From Microcoleus sp036705565 (lineage in GTDB: Bacteria; Cyanobacteriota; Cyanobacteriia; Cyanobacteriales; Microcoleaceae): a DNA stretch of 64,000 nt. Positions within the stretch are counted from its first letter, which is position 1; each line of letters opens with the position of its first letter. Under the pieces are notes generated by a model. It made no database searches. It worked only from the letters and a program-made list of their open reading frames with translations, and was not told the origin of the DNA. The DNA lies in the NCBI GenBank assembly GCA_036705565.1, contig JAUBUY010000010.1, one strand, 5' to 3'. This document shows positions 17,415 to 26,238 of this stretch, one piece after another. The position numbers and the translations under genes are program-made.

Positions 17415-18812
17415 ATGATTCAAACACTGGTAAAACCGAATTTTCAATTAACTTCTCAACAAAACAACGCCCTCCAACTCCTCGAACAATTTGTAGCAAG
17501 TTCTAAACGGGTATTCGGGCTATTTGGATATGCAGGTACGGGAAAATCAACCCTTGTCAACCTGGTAGCAGAACAATTAGTCAGCGCCGGAAAGAGAGTC
17601 GCTTTCACCGCTCCCACCAATAAAGCTGTAGGCGTATTGCGACGGATGGCTGCTGAAAAAGGACTGAGAGGAGTAGACTTTATGACCATCCACCAGCTAT
17701 TGGGATTAGCTCCAGTCAAACAGGGGCAAAATAAAATCCTCAAACAAGTTTCTCCTTCTTTCCTTCACCTGTACGACACCATTTTTCTCGATGAGTGCAG
17801 TATGGTTACAGCAGAACTGTGGAATATTATTCAAGAAAGAATTGCTAGCGCTTTACTCATCGGCAGCAATCGGCAGCTTATTGTTATGGGCGACCCCGCA
17901 CAATTGCCTCCTGTTAATAATGGCTTCATAGAAGAGAAAAAATCTCAATCCTTCAGCGTGCCTGAAAAAGCCGTTTTAACAGAGGTCGTCAGGCAAGGTG
18001 CGGGCAGCCCCCTGCTAGAATTCGTAACAGCTTGCCGCACGGCTGTCAAGAGCAAAGAGGCGTTCAAACCCTTCTCCAAATTCAGCCTTGATAAAAAAAA
18101 CGGAGCCTTCTTAGTCAGAGAAAAAACGCTGCTGAAATACGCCTTAAAAAAGTTCTCTTCTACTTTCCCTCAAGACCCTGATTGCTTTCGCATCCTCTGC
18201 TACACTAACGAGCGCGTCGCCTACTGGAATAGCAAAATCAGAGCCAAAATCTACGGAAAAAATGCTCCCAGATTTATTATTGGAGAGAGGTTGATTGCTA
18301 AAGCTCCCGTTATTGCTCCCGACGGCAAAACCGTCATCCTGCCCACATCAGCAGAAGTGGAAATTGCCGAATTTCAAGAGGATAGGTACTCTGGCTATAA
18401 AGCCTGGAATCTCCAGGTTAAAACCGATGCAGGCGACCAACGCCAAGTTTACATCCTCCACGAAAGTGACGCTTGCCGATTCCAACAGGACAATGCTAGG
18501 TTGCTGCAAAATGCTAAAAGCAATCCGAGCTTATGGAAGGCATGGTACGACCATTGTGAAATCTTTGCAGATCTGAGAAATTGTTGGGCAATTACTGTAC
18601 ACAATTCTCAAGGCTCTACTTTCACGGAGGTGGGAATTGATAGCAGTGATATCGGCAGGAAAATCGCTAGTAAATTGCTGTATCTCGCTCAACTTTTCCC
18701 TAGTCAGAAAGCTCAATTTATCAAAGAATACCGCGACAGTATTCGAGCGCACAATCAGCTTATGTACGTGAGTTGTAGTCGTGCGAAACACCGGGTTTTT
18801 GTTACTAAGTGA
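17415..18812 (+). CDS. SF1 DNA helicase, RecD2/Dda-like
   Basis: A 465-residue protein with superfamily 1 helicase motifs in order: motif I GYAGTGKST (about 38-46), motif II FLDECS (about 124-129), motif III GDPAQLPP (about 158), and a C-terminal VHNSQGSTF (about 394) with a YVSCSRAKHR motif VI. Length and layout are close to phage T4 Dda, a 5'-to-3' helicase that moves replication and clears bound proteins; the long N-terminal region of true RecD2 is absent. It is a plausible fork helicase for the plasmid. It lies 1.1 kb before the dnaN-dnaX-holA operon on the same strand, with a Uma2-family gene between on the other strand. Confidence 0.85.
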   Translation: MIQTLVKPNFQLTSQQNNALQLLEQFVASSKRVFGLFGYAGTGKSTLVNLVAEQLVSAGKRVAFTAPTNKAVGVLRRMAAEKGLRGVDFMTIHQLLGLAPVKQGQNKILKQVSPSFLHLYDTIFLDECSMVTAELWNIIQERIASALLIGSNRQLIVMGDPAQLPPVNNGFIEEKKSQSFSVPEKAVLTEVVRQGAGSPLLEFVTACRTAVKSKEAFKPFSKFSLDKKNGAFLVREKTLLKYALKKFSSTFPQDPDCFRILCYTNERVAYWNSKIRAKIYGKNAPRFIIGERLIAKAPVIAPDGKTVILPTSAEVEIAEFQEDRYSGYKAWNLQVKTDAGDQRQVYILHESDACRFQQDNARLLQNAKSNPSLWKAWYDHCEIFADLRNCWAITVHNSQGSTFTEVGIDSSDIGRKIASKLLYLAQLFPSQKAQFIKEYRDSIRAHNQLMYVSCSRAKHRVFVTK

Positions 18813-18901
18813 ACCCATTTTATATTTGGTGAATGGCACTTTTAGAGTTTAAGGGCGATGCCTGTGGCTGGCTACGCCTACTCGCTTGCGATCTGACAAG
18901 A

Positions 18902-18928
18902 CGATCGCCCACCCCCGGCTGGGGGGTA
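18902..18928. repeat. GC-rich hairpin between convergent genes
   Basis: accccc and gggggt pair around ggct near 18910-18926. It lies between the convergent helicase and Uma2 genes and may act as a weak bidirectional terminator, though it has no T-run. Confidence 0.4.
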
Positions 18929-19022
18929 GACTTGTACGGCGTTTTGGCGTAGAATTAAAACAGGTATTTAGGTATTGACCTGTAAATTTATCGCTTTTAA
19001 TTGCTTTTAATTGCCATATTAT

Positions 19023-19625
19023 TTACCAAATAGTTGATAATTGTAGCACAAATTCGGGTAAAATAGATTCGCCGCTGAGAGTAGCGGGGTTATCTAAACA
19101 TTCTACTTCTGAGTTAGGACGATAAATGTAAACTTTACGGTTTTTCCGGTCAATTAACCAACCGAGAGAAACACCGTTATCGATATATTCTTGCAGTTTG
19201 TCTTTCAAGGGTTGCAGGTTGTCGCTGGGAGAACGCAACTCGATGATAAAATCAGGACAAATAGGAGCGAATTTTTGCTGCTGTTCGGGAGTGAGACTGT
19301 GCCATTTTTCCAGTTTTATCCAAGCAGCATCAGAGGATTTCATCGCGCCGTTGGGGAGGGTGAAACCCGCAGAAGAATCAAAACCGATTCCTGTTCCGTT
19401 TTGTCTTGTCCAGATTCCCAGTTGTACAATTAAATCAAAGTTGCGATTTCCTGTTTCGGAACCTGTGGGTGGCATAATGGTAATTTCTCCGGTGGCGTTG
19501 CGTTCAATTCGATAATCCCGGTTTTGCTGGCAGAAGGCAAAAAATTGCTCGTCTGTCATGTCTATGGCAGGTGACATTTGCAGCTTCAGGGGGATGTTTT
19601 CTGTGAGTGAGATGGTTTGAGTCAT
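19023..19625 (-). CDS. Uma2 family (DUF820) endonuclease-like protein
   Basis: A 200-residue protein of the Uma2/DUF820 family, a PD-(D/E)XK-fold group greatly expanded in cyanobacteria. Visible marks are MTDEQFFAFCQQNRDYRIER at the start, the GSETGNRN segment, SSAGFTLPNGAMKSSDAAWI, the core PDFIIELRSPSD and the strand GVSLGWLIDRKNRKVYIYRP. The PDFIIE-x-R-S region supplies the expected catalytic Asp and Glu. ATG start. Biological role is unsettled; members are often mobile. It is transcribed away from the replisome operon and is likely a passenger. Confidence 0.85.
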   Translation of the reverse strand: MTQTISLTENIPLKLQMSPAIDMTDEQFFAFCQQNRDYRIERNATGEITIMPPTGSETGNRNFDLIVQLGIWTRQNGTGIGFDSSAGFTLPNGAMKSSDAAWIKLEKWHSLTPEQQQKFAPICPDFIIELRSPSDNLQPLKDKLQEYIDNGVSLGWLIDRKNRKVYIYRPNSEVECLDNPATLSGESILPEFVLQLSTIW

Positions 19626-19654
19626 TTTTTTAGCGAGATTTTAGTCTAACTTGT

Positions 19655-19726
19655 AGGGTGCGTCAGATTGAACGGTAAGGGGTTGAAATTTCTGGTTGAT
19701 TATCTGACTCACCCTATTTTTTTTAC
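19655..19726. repeat. Interspersed inverted-repeat element
   Basis: tagggtgcgtcagat near 19657 and atctgactcaccctat near 19708 are imperfect inverted arms around a 35-base loop, with a T-run after the second arm. The gggtgcgtcaga/tctgacgcaccc motif is a common cyanobacterial dispersed repeat. It lies between the divergent Uma2 and dnaN genes. Confidence 0.5.
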
Positions 19727-19893
19727 TATGGCGGGAGACATTTGCAATATTTAGAGATTGCATTTGAATTCAGATTTTATCTAAAAATCGTACTCAAATC
19801 TTATATCTAAAGTTGAGTGACAAGCTGCTAATGCAAGCTATTCTCCGGGCAGCTAGCGCTGCCCCCGCTTAGCAGCTATTTTAACGCACAAAG

Positions 19894-21330
19894 ATGCAAA
19901 CCAAATCCCACACCGCGACAGCTAAAAGCCGAAAAAAAGAAAGCGGATTTTCCAAAATCAAACCCAAGGCAAGTGTTCCCTTAGAACAAACCGAACCTTT
20001 GGTCGAAGATGAACCAAAACTTGAAGAAAAATCCGATCGCAATTCCTCCAATAGCGCAGGCGATTCTCCCCAGCTTTTGCCAGCAGCAATTAAGCTTGTC
20101 TGCACGCAAGACAATTTAGCCAACCATCTCGAACTTGTCAGCAAAGCTGTCCCAGCAAAACCCACCCACCCCGTGTTAGGAAATGTCCTCTTGGTCGCTT
20201 GCAAAAAAACGCAGCGAGTCCAACTCAGCGTTTTCGACATGAGCTTGGCCATTCAAACATCCTTTGATGCCAAAGTGATATCTCCCGGCGACATGACCAT
20301 TCCTGTCGGGCTACTTAGCGATATTGTCGGGAAATTCTCGCCTGGAGATATCACTTTGGTCAGTCGCGAAGCCTTGAATCGCGAAGGTGAAGATAGCGAA
20401 GATAGCGGGAATAACATCACCTTGCCAGAGGCTGTTAGCAACAGTCCAGTTGCTACCCTAATTGCTGCTTGCGGTCGCTATCAAGTTCGAGGGATTTCGA
20501 GTGAAGAATTCCCTGCTATTCCTGAAGTAAAAACAGCGCAAACAATTTGCATCCCCGCTGAAACTTTGAAAGAAGGGCTGAAAGGGTCACTGTTTGCCAC
20601 CGCTACCGATGAAGGCAAGCACATCCTGACAGGTGTTTACTTCAAAATCAGCCAAGATAGCCTCGAATTTGCTGCCACAGACGGCCACCGTTTGGTTGTC
20701 CTCAATACTTCAATTCAAGGTTTTTCTAAGAAGAAACAAGCGGAAATTGCACAGCCTCTAGAGCTTACAGTCCCAGCTAAATCGCTCGCCGAACTGGAGC
20801 GAATTTTATCGAGCAGGACATCCGCTGACCCAGTAGAGCTTTCTTACAGCACTGAGAGCGCTTTGATAGAATTCCGGTGGGGAGCGCAGCGCTTAGTAAC
20901 GCGCTGTTTAGAAGGCGCATACCCAGCTTATCCCGATTTATTGCAGCAGGATTTCCAACATCAGGTAACGCTGGAAAAAGCACCTTTCATCAAAGCTATA
21001 GAGAGAATTGCTGTGCTGGCAGACAAGAAAGAAAAAACGCTCAGCATCCGTATTAATAGCGAAGCACAGCAAGTGTCACTGTCGCTTTTCAGAGAATTTG
21101 GAAACGGCTTGGAACAGATGGCGGCGCACGTTAACTCAGACGGCAATTTGTCCATTTCATTCAACATAAAATATTTGTTGGAAGGTGCAAAAGCGATCGC
21201 TAGTTCCCAACTCCAAATGCACCTCACTCAGCGCGACGGCCCCGCCATTTTAGTTCCTGCTGGCAACCGCTCCAAGCCCAACATCCTAATGGATGCCAAA
21301 TACTTGTTAATGCCGATTTTCAAAGAATGA
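19894..21330 (+). CDS. dnaN: DNA polymerase III beta sliding clamp (plasmid copy)
   Basis: The sliding clamp encircles DNA and tethers polymerases. The 478-residue product carries a 65-residue Lys/Glu-rich extension before the clamp proper, so it is about 100 longer than usual (about 370-390). Recognisable parts are the first domain starting KLVCTQDNLANHL, with PILG-like HPVLGNVLL and FDMSLAI; domain 2 with FAATDGHRLVVLNTS; and domain 3 with an ISFNIKYLLEGAKAI segment. An insertion of about 15 acidic residues lies in domain 1. The ATG start follows a long gap. The stop overlaps the dnaX frame (ATGATG at 21327). As a plasmid gene beside dnaX and holA it is unusual. Confidence 0.9.
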   Translation: MQTKSHTATAKSRKKESGFSKIKPKASVPLEQTEPLVEDEPKLEEKSDRNSSNSAGDSPQLLPAAIKLVCTQDNLANHLELVSKAVPAKPTHPVLGNVLLVACKKTQRVQLSVFDMSLAIQTSFDAKVISPGDMTIPVGLLSDIVGKFSPGDITLVSREALNREGEDSEDSGNNITLPEAVSNSPVATLIAACGRYQVRGISSEEFPAIPEVKTAQTICIPAETLKEGLKGSLFATATDEGKHILTGVYFKISQDSLEFAATDGHRLVVLNTSIQGFSKKKQAEIAQPLELTVPAKSLAELERILSSRTSADPVELSYSTESALIEFRWGAQRLVTRCLEGAYPAYPDLLQQDFQHQVTLEKAPFIKAIERIAVLADKKEKTLSIRINSEAQQVSLSLFREFGNGLEQMAAHVNSDGNLSISFNIKYLLEGAKAIASSQLQMHLTQRDGPAILVPAGNRSKPNILMDAKYLLMPIFKE

Positions 21331-22871
21331 TGTCTTTTGCAAAAAAGGCTCGCTTGACAGAAGTAAAAATATTGAGTTTTTTACTTCTCTCTTCTTCTGA
21401 GTGCAAACTCCGCAAATATGACTCTAATTCTCAGCAAACAATTACACCTAACCATTCAATCATGTACGCAGCATTGCCTCAAAAATACCGCCCTCGTAGC
21501 TTGTCTGAACTGGCCGGACAAGAGTACATCCAAAGGACACTTTCCAATGCGGTCAAAACTAATAAAATTGCTCCGGCTTACTTGTTCGCCGGCGAACGGG
21601 GAACGGGCAAAACTTCAACGGCTCGCATTTTAGCTAAATCTCTCAACTGCACCAGTGCAGACAAACCCACAGTAAAGCCGTGCGGCAAGTGCCAGTCCTG
21701 CCGCTCGATTGAAAAAGGCAGCAGCTTAGACGTTGCTGAAATTGATGCGGCTTCCCACAACGGTGTGGATGACGCTCGCGCCCTGATCGAGCGATCGCAC
21801 TTCGCACCAGTTATCAGCCGCTACCGAGTGTTTATTTTAGATGAAGTTCACTGCCTGAGTTCCCAAGCTTTTAACGCTCTTCTAAAATGTTTGGAAGAAC
21901 CTCCGCATCATGTAGTGTTCATCTTGTGTACAACAGAGCAACACAAAGTGCTGCCAACAATTAACAGCCGCTGCCAAACGTTTCTGTTTCGATCGCTGCC
22001 AATCCCAGCCATTGTCAAACAGCTAACAATAGTAGCCCAGAAAGAGTCAATTGCAATTGCCGAAGCAGCTAAAATTGCGATCGCCCGCGCCGCGAATGGC
22101 GGGATGAGGGACGCCTTGCAGTTGCTCGACCAGTTGAGCTTATTAGGAGAGGAAATTACCAGTTCTCACGTATTGGAGCTGTCGGGGCGGATACCGGAGT
22201 CGGATTTAATTGCAATTTTGAAATCGGCCCGCACCGGCAACGCGCTGAAGCTGCTGCAACTGTCCCGCGAACTCATTGACAGCGGGAAAAGCCCTAAAAT
22301 GCTGCTGGCGTCGCTGCTAGCCTGCTACCGGGACTTGTTGCTTGCAACAAGCGTGCCGGACTGTTCGCTGATGCTAGTTAGCGGCATTTCGCACTCGGCC
22401 CTGATGGAAATTGCCTCTGCTTGGGACTGCAATGCGATCGCTGCTGGCCTCGAACAGTTGCAGGCTTCGGAATGGCAGCTCAGCAAGAGCGCTCACCCAA
22501 CGCTGTGGCTGGAACTCTGCTTGCTGGGATTGGCAAAGGTGCCACAATTAAAACCCCACGTCGCTCTTGGCGCTCTTGCTAACCCCAGGCAGCCCGACCG
22601 CACCCAGAAGCTGCCCACCTCCTCCAAGTTGCGAGATCCTCGTTCCTTCGAGCGAGCCATTTGGGAAAAAGTGCTCTCAGCAACTTCTGAGAAGAACCGC
22701 GCTTTACTCTGTGCCGCTTCCCTGGTAGCACTGACGGAAAAGAAAGCGGTGCTGGCTGTGCCCGCCCAATACCTGGACAAGTTCAACCGAAATGCGGCTA
22801 AGGTGCAGAAAATATTTCTGGCTGCAACAGGTGTCCGCTATCAAGTGTCGTTCGAGGAGAAGAACGGATGA
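21327..22871 (+). CDS. dnaX: DNA polymerase III tau/gamma clamp-loader subunit (plasmid copy)
   Basis: The ATPase of the clamp loader. The frame opens at 21327, overlapping the dnaN stop; the conserved start is more likely the ATG at 21462 (MYAALPQKYRPRSLSELAGQ), giving 469 residues. Numbered from there: Walker A GERGTGKTS (44-52), a zinc module (Cys63, 74, 77, 80), Walker B LDEVH (126-130), sensor 1 FILCTTE (about 153-159), the SRC motif INSRCQTF and sensor 2 GGMRDA. Domain III and a short C-terminal tail follow; no long tau extension is present, so it resembles gamma. The stop overlaps the holA start (ATGA, 22868). Function: opens the clamp with delta and delta-prime. Confidence 0.9.
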   Translation: MMSFAKKARLTEVKILSFLLLSSSECKLRKYDSNSQQTITPNHSIMYAALPQKYRPRSLSELAGQEYIQRTLSNAVKTNKIAPAYLFAGERGTGKTSTARILAKSLNCTSADKPTVKPCGKCQSCRSIEKGSSLDVAEIDAASHNGVDDARALIERSHFAPVISRYRVFILDEVHCLSSQAFNALLKCLEEPPHHVVFILCTTEQHKVLPTINSRCQTFLFRSLPIPAIVKQLTIVAQKESIAIAEAAKIAIARAANGGMRDALQLLDQLSLLGEEITSSHVLELSGRIPESDLIAILKSARTGNALKLLQLSRELIDSGKSPKMLLASLLACYRDLLLATSVPDCSLMLVSGISHSALMEIASAWDCNAIAAGLEQLQASEWQLSKSAHPTLWLELCLLGLAKVPQLKPHVALGALANPRQPDRTQKLPTSSKLRDPRSFERAIWEKVLSATSEKNRALLCAASLVALTEKKAVLAVPAQYLDKFNRNAAKVQKIFLAATGVRYQVSFEEKNG

Positions 22872-23854
22872 TTAGTTTGCTGATAGGGGATGACTTCCAC
22901 GCGATTCACAAAAAGCTTTCTGCCTTTAAAAAGAACCTCGATCCTGCTTGGATTGGCTTCAATTATCACCGCTTTGATGCTTCGGCATTGAATGAGGCGG
23001 TTGACTGCGCCTTAACTCCCGCCTTGGGAACGGAAAAAGCAAAGTTAGTGGTGGTAGAAGGGTGTAATTTCAAACAGTTTACTGAAGAGGCGCTGGAGGT
23101 TCTCCAGTTGCTCCCGCAGGTGCCGGAAAAGACGCACCTGGTTTTTGTAGCGCCTTCCATTGACAAACGCCTGAAGGTGGCAAAATTCTTGCTTTCTCAA
23201 GCTAAGCTGTTCGAGTTTGACCTTATTCCCCCCTGGCGAACGGATCTCATTGCCCGATCGATCCGAACTCAAGCTTTGGCAATAGGGCTGTCGCTGAACT
23301 CAAATGCTATTGATTACTTGGCGATTGCGATCGGCAACAATTCTGCTCGCGCCGAATCAGAACTGCACAAACTGGCGACCCTGAGCAGCGGCGCTTCCCT
23401 CACTTTAAACCAAGTGCGATCGCTGGTTCCTTCAACCACTCAAAATAGCCTTCATCTTGCCGAAGCGCTGAGGGAAAATAACTCTAAGAGAGCAGTCTAT
23501 TTGCTGCTTGACCTTTTGGCAATAGAAACTTTCCCGCTGGCGATTTGTGCGACGCTGATTGCTCAATTTAGAACTTGGTTGTGGGTAAAAGCGGCGATAG
23601 TTGGAGGAGTTAAGCAAGACGCTGAAATTGCCCGGATTTGTCAAATTGCCAACCCGAAGCGAGTGTACTTTCTGAGAAAAGAAGTAGCTGCTGCTTCTCT
23701 AACATCCCTTTCGTCTGCGGTGTCCCTGCTGCTTGACTTAGAGGGTTCGCTGAAGCTTGGGCGTAAAGGGGATTCCATGTTGCCTGCAATTCTGGCGATC
23801 GCCCAACTGTTTCCTCCTAAGAAACCAAGCAAGCACGAAGTAGAAGCGATGTAG
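22868..23854 (+). CDS. holA: DNA polymerase III delta clamp-loader subunit (plasmid copy)
   Basis: A 328-residue delta subunit, the clamp-opening wrench of the loader. The N-terminal domain is Rossmann-like (MISLLIGDDFHAI, then NYHRFDAS) with the KLVVVEGC strand and the HLVFVAPSIDKRLKVAKFL region. A lid helix and collar domain follow (RTQALAIGLSLNSNAIDYLAIAI in part, NNSARAESELHKLA, VRSLVP). Length matches the family (about 330-340). It starts within the dnaX stop (ATGA), so the three genes dnaN-dnaX-holA are translationally coupled. The clamp-contacting Leu-Phe of E. coli delta appears here as PALG, so that contact may be weaker. The terminator lies at 23910. Confidence 0.8.
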   Translation: MISLLIGDDFHAIHKKLSAFKKNLDPAWIGFNYHRFDASALNEAVDCALTPALGTEKAKLVVVEGCNFKQFTEEALEVLQLLPQVPEKTHLVFVAPSIDKRLKVAKFLLSQAKLFEFDLIPPWRTDLIARSIRTQALAIGLSLNSNAIDYLAIAIGNNSARAESELHKLATLSSGASLTLNQVRSLVPSTTQNSLHLAEALRENNSKRAVYLLLDLLAIETFPLAICATLIAQFRTWLWVKAAIVGGVKQDAEIARICQIANPKRVYFLRKEVAAASLTSLSSAVSLLLDLEGSLKLGRKGDSMLPAILAIAQLFPPKKPSKHEVEAM

Positions 23855-23885
23855 AAGTGATGTAGAAGTGATGTAGGGGCGATAT
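23848..23885 (+). repeat. 11-bp tandem repeats at the holA stop
   Basis: gatgtagaagt is repeated with a decayed third and fourth copy, creating several extra stop codons at the end of holA. Slippage product. Confidence 0.6.
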
Positions 23886-23909
23886 AGGGGCGAGCGCGAG
23901 TGTTCATTT

Positions 23910-23953
23910 CCCTCGTTTAACTAATGCAAGAAGTTAAACGGGGATTTTTTTTT
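23910..23953 (+). terminator. Terminator of the dnaN-dnaX-holA operon
   Basis: ccctcgtttaac (23910-23921) pairs with gttaaacg plus gggg (23933-23943, one wobble pair), loop 11 bases, followed by a run of nine T's. Confidence 0.85.
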
Positions 23954-24453
23954 ACCAAAACACATTATAAAACTTATTAATTAAACTAAAGTCACTGCAA
24001 TGTTAATGTTTGCTACTCAAAAAATAAAACCCTCACAGAGATGCCCGAAATGTGGAAAATACGTAAGGAATGGGCTAAAGTCTCCCACATACATTATGTT
24101 TGTAGTAATTGTTAATTTGAAATACAACGTGATAAAAGCTCTGTTATAATTAATTTTAATTGTTTCTCCAGTTTTTATCAGAAACGCTCTCATAATAATC
24201 AATAATTATTTAAAAAAATTTTAAGCATAATAGTCTTTTCTTATACCATAATGTAGCGCATTGCTAGTTTAAGAAATATGCTATTCTAAGAATGTAAAAG
24301 CAGGGAACCTTTTGACAGTGAAGGCGACCTGCCGATACAGCCCGCGCCGCCCCGACAGAGAATAACCCCAACTTTCTGTTAGGAAACCTTATTGGGTTTA
24401 GCAGGCAAAGGTACAAAGCCCCAATCCCCAAATAAACAACCAGGGCTATCCAA
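23954..24453. other. AT-rich gap with a transposase scrap and leader region
   Basis: About 500 bp without an intact gene. The first half holds the zinc-finger scrap at 24042-24112. The second half, from about 24300, is richer in C and G and is presumably promoter and leader of the ParB-domain gene. Confidence 0.45.
24042..24112 (+). pseudogene. Scrap of an IS1-type transposase zinc finger
   Basis: One frame reads CPKCGKYVRNGLKSP and the next frame continues HYVCSNC, together matching the paired Cys motifs at the N terminus of cyanobacterial IS1-family transposases. A frameshift separates them and nothing further follows, so this is a relic. The call is from remembered family pattern. Confidence 0.4.
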
Positions 24454-25752
24454 ATGAATAAAAATGAAACTGTGTCGCTCTCAGTCAGCGACGCGATTCA
24501 GCATATTGGTCTTGACCAACTCAAGCCTCACCCTCGCAATGAGGAAATTTACGGGTGCACTGAAAGTATTGCTGACCTGGTAGAGTTGATCCAACTCAAA
24601 GGCTACGTCCAACCGCTGACCATCAAAACAGATGGCACGATCGTTAGCGGTCATCGGCGGTGGAGGGCGCTATCCGCGCTGGGCTGGGAGTCGGTCCCAG
24701 TTATTGTCCGCCACTTCCAGACTGAAGATTACGAGCTCTTCGTCTTGGTGGCAGAAAACCGCCACCGCCACCAAAGTCCAGTACAGAGAATTCGGGAAGG
24801 AATTGTTGTGGAGCCTATAGCTAGAGAGCTGAGGAACAGACATGCTGCCAAGAAAGCTCGCCACGAAGCTGCTGACTCAGCAGAGCCGCCGTCGGACAAC
24901 CAGCAACCGCTGATGGAAAATTTTCCATTGAACCCGATCGACTTAGGTCTGACTCCAAAGGAAATGGAACTGACGGAAAATATTGTGGCAGCTATAGTCG
25001 GCTTGGGGTGCGGCAGGAACTACAGGAAAGGGCGCATTGCCGTCAAAGCTGCCGACGAGCTCAAGAGAGACCGCCCCGAATTGGCTGCAAAGTGGTTGGA
25101 CATTATTAATGACCACAGCATAGATGTGGGGTATCAACTTGCGAAGATGCAGGAGGACAAGCGAGTAGTGGCGTTGGCAGCGATCTCGTCGGGAGCAGCG
25201 AAAACCCCGAAACAAGCTAAAGCTCTGATTAAGGCTGCTTTGAGAAAATCTTCCGCCTCGAAGGAAACCGAGGGCAGCATTAGTAGCGAGCCGGTTCAAG
25301 AAAGCGATTGCGGTGGAGAATGTAAAACTTGCACTCCTTGCGAACCAATTACGGGTGAGGGAGTCAAAACGCGCTTTAGTCCAGACAGCGCGGGAGCATG
25401 GGTCATGGTCAAAATTCCTTTTATTCCTACTGAAAAAATAGCGGAAAGGAAGTGGAATGGATTTTGGGGCCGGATTGTGGAGGTTGGAGCGACTTTGAAA
25501 GTTGATATGGGTTCAGAGGTGGTGTCGCTCCTTCAATCGGATGTGGTGGCGATATTGAACCCAACGCCGAGTTTTTGCTCAATAGCTGAGCGAATTCTTA
25601 GGCTGCAAAGCTTCGGCACGGTGTACGAGTTTGGGAAGATAGTCTTGAACAGGATGCAGAGAAAAGTGGTTTGGGATGCAGCAGCGCTAGCTTATCTGGA
25701 TGCTGTGGAACAGGTGGAATTGGCGCGGCGGGCGATCGAGCAGGCTTTGTAG
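24454..25752 (+). CDS. ParB/sulfiredoxin-domain protein without a ParA partner
   Basis: A 432-residue protein with a ParB N-terminal nuclease-like domain: IGLDQLKPHPRNEEIYG, LIQLKGYVQPLTI, the signature GHRRWRAL and VAENRHRHQ in place of the ENLQRE box. A helical HTH-like middle follows (about 145-270), then a Cys-rich segment CGGECKTCTPC (about 288-298) of possible metal-binding type. The C-terminal region of about 130 residues is unrecognised and has a WVMVKIPF strand. It is distinct from the parB at 58332 and has no adjacent parA. A 16-bp palindrome found three times in the window lies inside it at 24913. It may be a global plasmid regulator of KorB type (inference). Confidence 0.65.
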   Translation: MNKNETVSLSVSDAIQHIGLDQLKPHPRNEEIYGCTESIADLVELIQLKGYVQPLTIKTDGTIVSGHRRWRALSALGWESVPVIVRHFQTEDYELFVLVAENRHRHQSPVQRIREGIVVEPIARELRNRHAAKKARHEAADSAEPPSDNQQPLMENFPLNPIDLGLTPKEMELTENIVAAIVGLGCGRNYRKGRIAVKAADELKRDRPELAAKWLDIINDHSIDVGYQLAKMQEDKRVVALAAISSGAAKTPKQAKALIKAALRKSSASKETEGSISSEPVQESDCGGECKTCTPCEPITGEGVKTRFSPDSAGAWVMVKIPFIPTEKIAERKWNGFWGRIVEVGATLKVDMGSEVVSLLQSDVVAILNPTPSFCSIAERILRLQSFGTVYEFGKIVLNRMQRKVVWDAAALAYLDAVEQVELARRAIEQAL

Positions 25753-26238
25753 TAAGGTTCCTTTTTACTGAAACTAACCGATGATCTGTTTGCCAATGAG
25801 TTTGAATGTGCGATCGCACAGCATTGAGTGCTGCTGCGTCGCAGTTTAACTCGTCGCTACCATAGCCAGTGCAACCTCTAACTGTTTGGCTCGTTTTTTC
25901 GCTTCCGGGTCTGACGCGGGTGACAACGCCTCTGAAACCTTGATAGGTCAATCGTTGAGGCTCCTTAACCTCGACAAGCATGATGACTGCTTGAGAGGGT
26001 TATTAACAATGTTCCTGGGCAGCAATGACGTAGTCGCAGGCATTGAGACATCACCCTTAAACTGAAGTTCCCTGTACTCGAAACCCTCTCAAGTGACGAT
26101 CGCCCATGAGCATTTTTCTTGAAGTCGCTCAACTCTTATTTATAAATATTTGATAACCAAAATGTTCATTATCAATAAATAGCATCCAGGCGACTAGCGT
26201 CGCGCCCTCTGGGTAGGCTGTAACTGTCTTACCCACCT
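25753..26238. other. Gap of about 490 bp
   Basis: A minus-strand frame at 25598-25981 crosses into the ParB-domain gene and I do not accept it as a gene. No other feature is resolved. A short inverted pair tgggta/taccca lies just before the ATG at 26239. Confidence 0.4.

Noticed and set aside
21327..22871. QLSLL in DnaX as a clamp motif
   Set aside because: It falls in the DnaX segment DQLSLLGEEI, which is the normal family sequence after sensor 2.
25598..25981. 127-aa minus-strand gene
   Set aside because: Half of it is antisense to the ParB-domain gene; no RBS and no recognisable domain.
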